In this document: positions 1-5,385 of the stretch, one piece after another
Position numbering within the stretch: the first letter of the stretch is position 1
Layout: every line of letters begins with the position of its first letter
Source of the DNA: Geobacter sp. UBA6802
GTDB lineage: Bacteria; Desulfobacterota; Desulfuromonadia; Geobacterales; Pseudopelobacteraceae
Length of the DNA stretch: 6,388 bases
NCBI GenBank assembly: GCA_002452325.1
Contig: DKFG01000242.1
Span: 1,169-7,556, forward strand
Direction: 5' to 3'
Translations under genes and position numbers: made by a program
Notes under the pieces: generated by a model
The model's database searches: none
What the model was told of the DNA's origin: nothing
Seen by the model: only the letters and a program-made list of their open reading frames with translations

Positions 1-769
1 TGGCCTGGTGCGGGATCAGCCAGTCAAGGTCGCCAGGCTGGATACCGGCCTTGCCGCAGACGGTCTGGATCAGCTCGGGGATGGCGCTGGTGGCAAAGAC
101 ATAGACCGGCTTACCGGCCATGTAGAAGGTGTTTTCCTTGGCGGCAATGGATTCTGCCGTGACTGGCTTGCGGGAACCGGATGACGGGACCTGAATCAAA
201 GGCCAGCCGTTGCCGTCGGTGCGGATAAAGGTCTGCAGGATCCCCTGCTGCGGGTTGTCCTGCCCCCGCAGGATCACGGCGGCAGCGCCGTCACCAAAGA
301 GCGGACAGGTGGTCTTGTCATCAAAATTGAGGATCTTGGAATAGGTATCAGCACCGATTACCAGGGCAGTCCTGGCCTTGCCGGAACGGATAAAGCTGTC
401 GGCGGTATCCATGGCAAACACAAAACTGCCACAGACCGAGTTGAGGTCAAAGGCAAAGGCACCCTTGGCCCCGATCTCCTTCTGCACCATGCAGGCCGTG
501 GCAGGTAGGATCATGTCCGGGGTGGAGGTGCCGACGATGATGCAATCCAGCTCTTCTGCGGTAATGCCGGCATTGCTGAGGGCAGCACGGGCAGCGCGTA
601 CAGCAAGATCAGAGGTTGATTCGTCCTCAGCAACAAAACGTCGTTCACGGATGCCGGTACGGGATGAGATCCATTCTTCAGCGTCATCAATCAGATACGA
701 AAAAAAGTCATTACCCACCACACGTTCTGGAAGGCCTGCGCCGCTGCCGATTATTTGTGATTGTAGCAT
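1..769 (-). CDS. fabH: 3-oxoacyl-ACP synthase III (KAS III), C-terminus beyond the window edge
   Basis: This is a KAS III-type condensing enzyme, the family that joins acetyl-CoA (or another acyl-CoA) to malonyl-ACP to start fatty acid synthesis in the cytosol. 256 residues are visible and the gene runs off the left edge; family members are about 320 residues. Seen: EEWISSRTGIRERR (31-44), typical of the FabH N-terminus; the nucleophile region DLNSVCGSF with Cys113; LFGDGAAAV (157-165); YMAGKPVY (216-223); and the catalytic His254 in LIPHQA. The catalytic Asn lies outside the window. The ATG at 769 is preceded by AAGAG six bases upstream, a modest ribosome site. Odd: the usual A-C-S-G-F or A-C-A-G-F around the nucleophile is V-C-G-S-F here. 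The gene is not beside plsX, fabD or fabG on its visible side, so it may be a second FabH paralogue with another primer specificity (inference). The family call is firm; the exact substrate is not known. Confidence 0.93.
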   Translation of the reverse strand, partial: MLQSQIIGSGAGLPERVVGNDFFSYLIDDAEEWISSRTGIRERRFVAEDESTSDLAVRAARAALSNAGITAEELDCIIVGTSTPDMILPATACMVQKEIGAKGAFAFDLNSVCGSFVFAMDTADSFIRSGKARTALVIGADTYSKILNFDDKTTCPLFGDGAAAVILRGQDNPQQGILQTFIRTDGNGWPLIQVPSSGSRKPVTAESIAAKENTFYMAGKPVYVFATSAIPELIQTVCGKAGIQPGDLDWLIPHQA

Positions 770-780
770 AGTTAACTCTT

Positions 781-800
781 AACCCGCGCTAAAGCAGGTT
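781..800 (-). promoter_or_regulatory. Leader hairpin upstream of fabH
   Basis: On the minus strand AACCTGC and GCGGGTT pair (seven pairs, one of them G-U) around a TTTAGC loop. The hairpin ends about 11 bases before the fabH ATG, next to the weak AAGAG ribosome site. It lacks a U-tract, so it is not an intrinsic terminator. It could affect translation initiation or mRNA stability; the role is inference and the structure may be chance. Confidence 0.3.
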
Positions 801-821
801 TCCCTTCACCGGAATGGGATA

Positions 822-850
822 TATTTACACAGACAAACACCGTTTGTCAA
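822..850 (-). promoter_or_regulatory. Candidate sigma-70 promoter for fabH
   Basis: Reading the minus strand, a perfect TTGACA (850-845) is followed by a 17-base spacer and TAAATA (827-822). This would start transcription near 815 and give a leader of about 46 bases. The -35 box overlaps the stop codon of the upstream membrane-protein gene, suggesting fabH can be expressed separately from suhB. The -10 box matches the consensus only in part. Confidence 0.5.
832..848. promoter_or_regulatory. Perfect palindrome over the fabH -35/spacer: possible operator
   Basis: GACAAAC-ACC-GTTTGTC is a perfect 7-bp inverted repeat with a 3-bp centre. It covers most of the -35 hexamer and the adjoining spacer of the candidate fabH promoter, where a repressor would block RNA polymerase. 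It does not resemble the FapR, FabT or E. coli FadR operators as I recall them. As RNA on the minus strand it could also form a small hairpin at the end of the upstream gene, but no U-tract follows. The operator role is inference. Confidence 0.4.
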
Positions 851-1182
851 TCAAGGGGAGCGACATCACCACGACGCAGGATACTGACAAGGTCCATCAG
901 ACTGAATCCCCACAAGGCAAGGAATGCAGCCAGCAACAGCTTAGCCCAGGTACTGTAGGGCTGAATCTTTTCTGTGATCAGGGCAGCGGTGAGCGGCGTA
1001 TCGGTCAGATGGGCGCCGATCAGCGGGCTGGCTACCTTCAGGACAAAAAACAGTGCCACCAGCAGCAGCAGGTTGACGGCCATCACCAGGGCAAAACCTT
1101 TCTGCTTCTTGCCCAGATAAAGATGCCCCAACCCCGGCAGTATAAACAGGGAAAGCAGTAGTGCAATCAGCGAGTGCTTCAT
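847..1182 (-). CDS. Small TM2-like integral membrane protein
   Basis: A 111-residue hydrophobic protein of unknown function. It opens with a hydrophobic stretch containing LPGLGHLYLGKKQKG (15-29). This Pro-Gly-x-Gly-x-x-Tyr-x-Gly pattern followed by Lys is typical of TM2-domain and related small membrane proteins. Further hydrophobic segments lie at about 29-50 and 80-100, the last followed by a basic Arg-Arg and a short acidic tail, so two to three spans are likely. The start codon overlaps the suhB stop as ATGA, and a strong GAGGAGG sits about seven bases upstream inside suhB, so start and translational coupling are well supported. The middle (about 52-78) is a polar loop. The family call rests on the short motif only; no function can be given. 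Confidence 0.75.
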   Translation of the reverse strand: MKHSLIALLLSLFILPGLGHLYLGKKQKGFALVMAVNLLLLVALFFVLKVASPLIGAHLTDTPLTAALITEKIQPYSTWAKLLLAAFLALWGFSLMDLVSILRRGDVAPLD

Positions 1183-1967
1183 GGCTGAACCTCCTCAGCC
1201 AGGAGGCTGATCATCTCGTCATGAATCAGGCCGTTACTGGCCAAAATGCGGTGGTTGGTCACTTCATAGCAACTGCCGTCAAAGGCAGTCACCCGGCCGC
1301 CCGCCTCCTGCACCAGCAAGGTTCCGGCTGCCACATCCCACGGCTTCAGCTTGACCTCCCAGAATCCGTCCAACCGGCCAGCTGCCAGATAGGCTAGGTC
1401 AAGGGCCGCTGCACCGGCCCGCCGGATACCACGGGCCGCTTTCTGAAACCCAATGAAATGGTTGAAGTTGTTTTCAGTATCCGTGGCACAATCGTAAGGA
1501 AAGCCGGTTGCCAGCAGGGCACCGGATAACGGTTGCCGCTCTGAGACTCTGATCCGGCTACCGTTTCTAAAGGTGCCAATGCCGCTGGCAGCGGTGAACA
1601 GCTCATCCGTCATCGGATTATGGATAACCCCCACCACGGTCTCACCTCCGGCCTGGAAAGCGATAGAGACACAAAACCAGGGGTAGCCATGGGCAAAGTT
1701 GGTGGTGCCGTCCAGCGGATCGATAATCCAGACATGGGTGCCGTCGCCTCCGGGGTAATCACCCTCCTCTGCCAGGATGCCGTGACCGGGAAAACGCTCC
1801 AGCAGGCGCTCAACGATCAGCTGCTCCGAGGCAAGGTCTACCTCGGTCACCAGGTTTTTGGCCCCCTTCAGGTCTACGGTCACCCCATCGGCAAAGCGGG
1901 AGCGCTGCAGACGGCCTGCAGCCACTGCTGCCTCCACAGCCGTATCAAGCAGTTGGTGTATGGACAT
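1179..1967 (-). CDS. suhB: Inositol-1-monophosphatase family protein
   Basis: A Mg2+-dependent sugar-phosphate phosphatase of the inositol monophosphatase superfamily; 262 residues from the chosen start, close to the 267 of E. coli SuhB. Seen: KNLVTEVDLASE (37-48), the metal-site acid pair ILAEEG (64-69), the hallmark IDPLDGTTNFAHG (82-94) holding the metal-binding aspartates, and the C-terminal WDVAAGTLLVQEAGG (210-224). All expected catalytic residues are present. An in-frame ATG lies 21 codons upstream (2030), but the ATG at 1967 is preceded by GGGGGA, matches the family N-terminus and gives the normal length. The downstream membrane-protein gene overlaps its stop. Substrate could be inositol-1-phosphate or a related sugar phosphate; in E. 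coli SuhB also acts on rRNA transcription complexes, which cannot be inferred here. Confidence 0.93.
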   Translation of the reverse strand: MSIHQLLDTAVEAAVAAGRLQRSRFADGVTVDLKGAKNLVTEVDLASEQLIVERLLERFPGHGILAEEGDYPGGDGTHVWIIDPLDGTTNFAHGYPWFCVSIAFQAGGETVVGVIHNPMTDELFTAASGIGTFRNGSRIRVSERQPLSGALLATGFPYDCATDTENNFNHFIGFQKAARGIRRAGAAALDLAYLAAGRLDGFWEVKLKPWDVAAGTLLVQEAGGRVTAFDGSCYEVTNHRILASNGLIHDEMISLLAEEVQP

Positions 1968-2038
1968 GCTTCCCCCGTTTAAATGTAGTATCATTAGCAG
2001 AAACTGTTGATCGTTACAAGCAGCCGTCAAGAGAGCTT

Positions 2039-2067
2039 TTGACTTTCAGGGGTTCTTCCGGCATAGT
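2039..2067 (+). promoter_or_regulatory. Candidate sigma-70 promoter for the yggT-divIVA-yggU operon
   Basis: TTGACT (2039-2044), a 17-base spacer and CATAGT (2062-2067) place a start of transcription near 2074, about 28 bases before the yggT ATG and upstream of its GGAGGT ribosome site. It lies in the 134-bp divergent gap between suhB and yggT. In the same gap I see no convincing leftward promoter for suhB. Confidence 0.5.
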
Positions 2068-2101
2068 ACGCAACCACGTTGGTACGGAGGTCACGAACAC
2101 C

Positions 2102-2425
2102 ATGATACTTTTCAGCAATGTCGTCTTTGCCCTGGCTAAGCTGGTGGAGCTGACCAGCGGCCTGCTGACGATCTACAAATACATCCTGATCGCCACGGTG
2201 CTGATCTCCTGGGTCAACCCCGACCCCTACAACCCGATCGTCAATTTTCTGTACCGTGTAACCGATCCGCTCTTGTCGCGTATCCGGAGCAAGATGCCCT
2301 ATTTTGGGCCGGTGGATCTCTCGCCGTTGGTGGCCTTTGCACTGATTTACATGGTGCAGATCGTGGTGCTGGACACCCTGTACCAGTATCTGCTGAACTA
2401 CAGCATGGTGTTGAAACTGAGGTAA
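2102..2425 (+). CDS. yggT: YggT family membrane protein
   Basis: A 107-residue integral membrane protein of the YggT family (Ylm/CCB3 relatives in Gram-positives and chloroplasts). Seen: a hydrophobic first span (about 18-37), then the diagnostic SWVNPDPYNPIV (36-47), LYRVTDPLLSRIR (50-62), the loop MPYFGPVDLSPLVAF (65-79), and a second span (about 75-99). Only one YggT repeat is present, unlike the two-repeat E. coli protein. The reading frame stays open upstream to 2039, but the ATG at 2102 has GGAGGT (2086-2091) ten bases before it and lies downstream of the candidate promoter. The stop is seven bases before divIVA and overlaps its ribosome site. In Gram-positive genomes ylm genes of this family sit next to divIVA; a role in membrane organisation or division is inference. 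Confidence 0.92.
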   Translation: MILFSNVVFALAKLVELTSGLLTIYKYILIATVLISWVNPDPYNPIVNFLYRVTDPLLSRIRSKMPYFGPVDLSPLVAFALIYMVQIVVLDTLYQYLLNYSMVLKLR

Positions 2426-2432
2426 CGGATCA

Positions 2433-2885
2433 ATGAAGATTACTCCGCTTGACATCCAGCAACAGCAGTTCAAGGGCAAGATGCTCGGAGGTCTGGATCC
2501 CGATGATGTGGACAGCTTTCTCCAGGCAGTGGCAGCCGAGATGGAGGGACTGCTGCGTGAAAACACCGAACTGAAGGAGCAGGCTGCTCGCCAGTCCCGC
2601 GATCTGGCCGATCACATCCAGCGTGAGAAGGATCTGCGCGAAACCATGCTGGCAGCACAGCGGATCACGGACGAGATGAAGCTGAATGCCCAGAAAGAGG
2701 CAGAGCTGATTGTGTCCGAGGCCCAGCTGCAGGCACGACGGCTGGTGGATGAGGCTGAACGTAAGGTGGCCGAATTGCAGGCCAGGACCCATGAGCTGCG
2801 ACGCCAGCGGCTCCAGTTTGAAGTTGACTTCAAGACCATGCTGGATAGCTACAGCCGCATGATCACCAGTGCCGACCAGCAGTAG
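2433..2885 (+). CDS. divIVA: DivIVA domain protein
   Basis: A 150-residue coiled-coil protein of the DivIVA family, cytoplasmic proteins that collect at curved membranes at poles and septa and recruit partners. Seen: the N-terminal signature MKITPLDIQQQQF followed by GGLDPDDVDSFLQAVAAEME (19-38), then a long charged heptad-rich helix (about 35-130) and a short tail. B. subtilis DivIVA has Phe17-Arg18 at the tip of its membrane-binding loop; the equivalent place here reads KMLGG (16-20), so the aromatic-basic pair is missing. GAGG (2419-2422) overlapping the end of yggT is the ribosome site. It is co-directional with yggT and overlaps yggU. A polar or septal scaffold role is inferred from the family. 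Confidence 0.93.
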   Translation: MKITPLDIQQQQFKGKMLGGLDPDDVDSFLQAVAAEMEGLLRENTELKEQAARQSRDLADHIQREKDLRETMLAAQRITDEMKLNAQKEAELIVSEAQLQARRLVDEAERKVAELQARTHELRRQRLQFEVDFKTMLDSYSRMITSADQQ

Positions 2886-3195
2886 CCCGAACCTGCCCTG
2901 GCGCCAGGAAGGAACCGCCCTGTTGCTTCGGGTGCTGGTGCAACCCCGGGCATCCCGCACCAGATGCTGCGGTATCCATGATGGTGAGTTGAAACTGCAG
3001 CTTACCTCCCCGCCGGTGGACGGCGCTGCCAACGACTGCTGCCGCGAGTTTCTGTCAAAACAACTCAAGCTGCCCAAATCTGCTGTCACCATTATTCAGG
3101 GAGAGACCTCACGCCACAAACGGCTCCGGATTGAGGGGGCCACCCTGCAGCACCTTGCTCGTCTGGGGCTTGATCAGGAAGTACTACCCGCCTGA
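2869..3195 (+). CDS. yggU: DUF167 / YggU family protein
   Basis: A 108-residue protein of the DUF167 (YggU) family, small alpha/beta proteins of unresolved function. Seen: LLLRVLVQPRASR (18-30), then GELKLQLTSPPVDGAAN (39-55), FLSKQLKLPKS (61-71) and GETSRHKRLRIEG (78-90), which together are the complete family signature. The start is taken as GTG at 2869, overlapping the divIVA 3' end by 17 bases; it puts the family-typical Pro-Trp near residue 10. No clear ribosome site precedes it, so it probably depends on translational coupling with divIVA. The last 15 or so residues beyond the domain are unremarkable. Its stop codon lies in the loop of a GC-rich hairpin. The family call is firm, the function unknown. 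Confidence 0.92.
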   Translation: MPTSSSPNLPWRQEGTALLLRVLVQPRASRTRCCGIHDGELKLQLTSPPVDGAANDCCREFLSKQLKLPKSAVTIIQGETSRHKRLRIEGATLQHLARLGLDQEVLPA

Positions 3196-3210
3196 GGGGC
3201 GGGCTATTTT
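3187..3210 (+). terminator. Weak intrinsic terminator or attenuator overlapping the yggU stop
   Basis: CCCGCC (3187-3192) and GGCGGG (3198-3203) form a six-pair all-GC stem with loop TGAGG, followed by CTATTTT. The yggU stop TGA (3193-3195) sits in the loop. It would reduce read-through from yggU into the FKBP gene only when ribosomes have cleared it. The short stem and broken T-run make it weak. Confidence 0.45.
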
Positions 3211-3234
3211 GTTGACAGGTAGAAAGGACCTTTC

Positions 3235-3732
3235 ATGGCACAGGCACAACAGGGTAACACCGTACGGGTGCACTACACCGGCACCCTCAGCGACGGCAGT
3301 ATCTTTGATTCTTCAGAAGCCGTTGAGCAGGAAAGCTGCGGCTGCAGCTGCAGCAGTTCCGGCGGATGCGATACCGCAAGCGATTGCGGCAGTGAGCCGC
3401 TGGAGTTTACTATTGGCGCCGGTAATGTGATCCCCGGCTTTGAAAAGGCGGTTCTTGGGCTTGCCATCGGTGAATCTGTGACGGTTACCATACCGGCCGA
3501 TGAGGCCTACGGGCAGCGTCACGACCAGATGGTGGCTGTTGTAGAGCGTTCAGAAATGAGCGGCGAGATTGAACCGATTGAAGGCCAACAGCTAGAAGTG
3601 GAACTACAGGACGGCACCACCATGCCGGTACTGATCACTGAGGTAACGGACACCACCGTCACCCTGGATGCCAACCACCCTCTGGCAGGACAGGACCTTA
3701 CCTTTGCGATCCGTCTGGTGGAAATCGTATAA
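3235..3732 (+). CDS. SlyD-like FKBP-type peptidyl-prolyl isomerase with a Cys-rich insertion
   Basis: A 165-residue cytoplasmic prolyl cis-trans isomerase and probable folding chaperone. Seen: VRVHYTGTLSDGSIFDSS (10-27) with the FKBP Tyr14, Phe24 and Asp25; PLEFTIGAGNVIPGFEKAVLG (55-75) with Val65, Ile66 and Phe69; PADEAYG (87-93); an inserted-in-flap domain of SlyD type (about 97-142); and the closing NHPLAGQDLTF (147-157). Between Ser27 and Pro55 there is an insertion with cysteines at 35, 37, 39, 45 and 51 in Ser/Gly-rich sequence, where related proteins usually have only a few residues. The His/Cys-rich C-terminal tail of E. coli SlyD is absent. AAGGA lies six bases before the ATG. It follows yggU by 39 bases and ends just before a strong terminator. 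The enzyme class is firm; metal or redox sensing by the insert is inference. Confidence 0.94.
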   Translation: MAQAQQGNTVRVHYTGTLSDGSIFDSSEAVEQESCGCSCSSSGGCDTASDCGSEPLEFTIGAGNVIPGFEKAVLGLAIGESVTVTIPADEAYGQRHDQMVAVVERSEMSGEIEPIEGQQLEVELQDGTTMPVLITEVTDTTVTLDANHPLAGQDLTFAIRLVEIV

Positions 3733-3761
3733 AAAGAGCCGCTAGCTTTGCCGCACCAAGT

Positions 3762-3800
3762 AAAACGGGCTGCCTGGTGATTCCAGGCAGCCCGTTTTTT
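3762..3800. terminator. Strong bidirectional intrinsic terminator
   Basis: A perfect 16-bp inverted repeat (3762-3777 with 3783-3798) around the loop TGATT has a GC-rich core flanked by AAAA on the left and TTTTTT on the right. It gives a U-tract in either direction, and lies between the convergent FKBP gene (stop 3732) and zinc-ribbon gene (stop 3819), so it can end both transcripts. Confidence 0.93.
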
Positions 3801-3818
3801 CATCTATCCTACGCTCTC

Positions 3819-5291
3819 TTACTTGGTGGAGGCCGCCACCGTTGATCCAACCGACTCTACGGCAAACTCCTTGCCTTCTGTCGGCGGATTAATAATCACG
3901 ATGGTAAACGGTATAGTCTTGCCCGGCTGAACCTCCATGTTAGCCAGCGAGTCGCCGAACTGATTATTCATGGCTGCCTCAATCTTGTCAGACGGCATCT
4001 CCATCAGCTGTTCCCGGGTTAACATATTGCCGGCATAGACGGTTCTGGTGGCAACCGGCTGATTGGTGGCACCAAAGACCACACCCTTGACCTGCAATGC
4101 AGCACGGGGCTTTTTGTAGGTGTTCAAGGCTTCCCCCGTTATCACCAGCAGCTCACCGCTGGCAGACGTGGAAACAAAATAGGCCTTAACGTTCTGAACC
4201 GTTATCTTGCCGTCATCTACCGACGCAGGGGCGCCGCCCAGCAGTGAAAGCGCCTTGGGGCCGTCACTGATAAAGGTATACGCCACAAAACTGAGTACAG
4301 CCACTACCACGGCAATCACCGCAATCAGGATAGAAGTTGTTGAGCTCTGACGTTTGCGCGAACTGATCGACAGTGGGGGGGCCTCTTCCTGACCAGCCAG
4401 CAGGTCAAAGGTGATGTCCGGGGCAGCAGCCACCTGACGGCTGGCAACGGCATCTTCAACCGGTTCAAACAGGGTGCCGGAAGAGGCGGTTGCGGTTGAG
4501 TCCAGCGCAATCTGTGTTGCATCGGCGCTCAAATCAAGGTCTTCCAAGCTGAAGGCTGCAACCGTGGGTGTAGTTGCTGACGCAGGTTGCTCAGACCGGG
4601 TAAAATCAACACCAGAAAGATCAAAACTGGCAGCAGAGTCAGCTGTCTGCGGGACGGCATCATCAAAACTAAACCCCTGGCTGTCACTACGTGTTGCCGC
4701 AGCAGGCGCAGCATCTGCCAAAGAACCGAGATCGCCAAGGTCAAAGGTTGCAGCCTGCGATGATGCCGCAGATGGGGCAACATCACCAAAATCAAAGCCG
4801 GTCAGCCCTGGATCATCAGCCACTGCCGTGTTCTTTGACGGCTCACCAAAATCAAACTCAACCGCAGGTTCGGCAGCCGGAGTACTGGATGAACGGGCCT
4901 CACCAAAATCAAAGCCGAAATCGGCCGCCGGTTCTGCAGCCGCCCTGGGCGGCATAACCACCGTTTTATCGCTAAACGTAACGTCTTGTGCTGTTGCGGC
5001 ATTTGCCTCGGTGGTAAAAGAGACATCACCAAAATCAAACTCACCGGCAGCAGCCGCATCGGTCTGTCCAGTGTCAAAAGAGTCTGCAGGCGGTGCAGCG
5101 ACCGACTCGGCAAAGGCGGCGGCCGAAGCAACGGCAACAGCCGGTTCAGCAGACATCGTTGCCGGTTCCTGTTCCTTGCGCACCGTAAAGACGTGACGGC
5201 ATTTGGCGCAACGGACTTTTACTCCCCGCTCGGAAACCTTTTCATCATCAAGCCTGAATTTGGTCCGGCACTGCTCACATTGAATAACCAT
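3819..5291 (-). CDS. MJ0042-type zinc-ribbon membrane protein with FDFG-repeat linker and DUF3426-like C-terminus
   Basis: A 490-residue protein of unknown function in four parts. (a) Residues 1-37 are a zinc ribbon of the MJ0042 type: Cys5-x2-Cys8, Cys28-x2-Cys31, with VKVRCAKCRHVF. (b) Residues about 40-312 are an Ala/Ser/Thr/Asp-rich, low-complexity linker with recurring aromatic-acidic motifs: FDFG at 85, 127, 146 and 166, FDLG at 183, and variants near 207, 223, 247 and 295. (c) A single membrane span lies at about 320-341, after the basic SRKRQ (311-315), which suggests the N-terminus stays in the cytoplasm. (d) Residues about 342-490 form a DUF3426-like domain, probably periplasmic, with GELLVITGEALN (379-390). 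GGGAG six bases before the ATG supports the start. Related architectures occur in myxobacterial and Geobacter proteins. The linker may bind a partner; no function is assigned. Confidence 0.88.
   Translation of the reverse strand: MVIQCEQCRTKFRLDDEKVSERGVKVRCAKCRHVFTVRKEQEPATMSAEPAVAVASAAAFAESVAAPPADSFDTGQTDAAAAGEFDFGDVSFTTEANAATAQDVTFSDKTVVMPPRAAAEPAADFGFDFGEARSSSTPAAEPAVEFDFGEPSKNTAVADDPGLTGFDFGDVAPSAASSQAATFDLGDLGSLADAAPAAATRSDSQGFSFDDAVPQTADSAASFDLSGVDFTRSEQPASATTPTVAAFSLEDLDLSADATQIALDSTATASSGTLFEPVEDAVASRQVAAAPDITFDLLAGQEEAPPLSISSRKRQSSTTSILIAVIAVVVAVLSFVAYTFISDGPKALSLLGGAPASVDDGKITVQNVKAYFVSTSASGELLVITGEALNTYKKPRAALQVKGVVFGATNQPVATRTVYAGNMLTREQLMEMPSDKIEAAMNNQFGDSLANMEVQPGKTIPFTIVIINPPTEGKEFAVESVGSTVAASTK
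4783..5039 (-). repeat. In-frame 14-base repeats encoding FDFG motifs
   Basis: On the plus strand TCACCAAAATCAAA occurs exactly at 4783-4796, 4843-4856, 4900-4913 and 5026-5039. The offsets (60, 57 and 126 bases) are all multiples of three, so each encodes the same residues: Phe-Asp-Phe-Gly followed by Asp or Glu. Identity at nucleotide level suggests recent internal duplication or gene conversion rather than only selection on the protein. Confidence 0.8.
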
Positions 5292-5353
5292 CGCCAGCTC
5301 CCTGTCGGCAGGTGATATCGCTACTTCACTGAAACTCTGAAAAATCAGCGTAT

Positions 5354-5382
5354 TGTGTAACAGAACCGTGCTGCAGTGTCAA
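5354..5382 (-). promoter_or_regulatory. Candidate promoter for the zinc-ribbon gene
   Basis: On the minus strand a perfect TTGACA (5382-5377) is followed by 17 bases and TACACA (5359-5354), starting transcription near 5347 with a leader of roughly 55 bases. It begins three bases after the stop of the TIGR02757 gene, so the zinc-ribbon gene may be expressed apart from galT. The -10 box is poor (three of six). Confidence 0.4.
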
Positions 5383-5385
5383 TTT

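Noticed and set aside
378..782. Plus-strand open frame of 134 codons at the left end
   Set aside because: It is antisense to the clear fabH frame, which reads through to the window edge.
1057..1075. Short CAG-type trinucleotide run
   Set aside because: It encodes a Leu-rich membrane segment on the minus strand, is only a few units long and does not suggest phase variation.
1968..2030. Upstream in-frame ATG (2030) as the suhB start, and a leftward suhB promoter in the gap
   Set aside because: The extension has no family similarity and would make SuhB unusually long. The only hexamers for a leftward promoter (TCAACA with TACATT) are weak and too close to the ATG.
2027..3092. Two long minus-strand open frames (2027-2566 and 2430-3092) across yggT, divIVA and yggU
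   Set aside because: They have no recognisable domains and lie opposite three plus-strand genes with clear family signatures and ribosome sites.
3212..3217. TTGACA upstream of the FKBP gene as a -35 box
   Set aside because: A -10 box at normal spacing would fall on the start codon, and none is seen there.
4783..5039. Spaced identical 14-mers suggesting a CRISPR array or regulatory iterons
   Set aside because: Repeats are too short, spacing is uneven but always a multiple of three, and each encodes the same FDFG motif inside one protein.
4474..5196. Long open frame (240 codons) on the plus strand antisense to the zinc-ribbon gene
   Set aside because: It is an Ala/Ser-rich mirror of the low-complexity linker; the minus-strand frame has the zinc ribbon, membrane span, ribosome site and conserved C-terminal domain.
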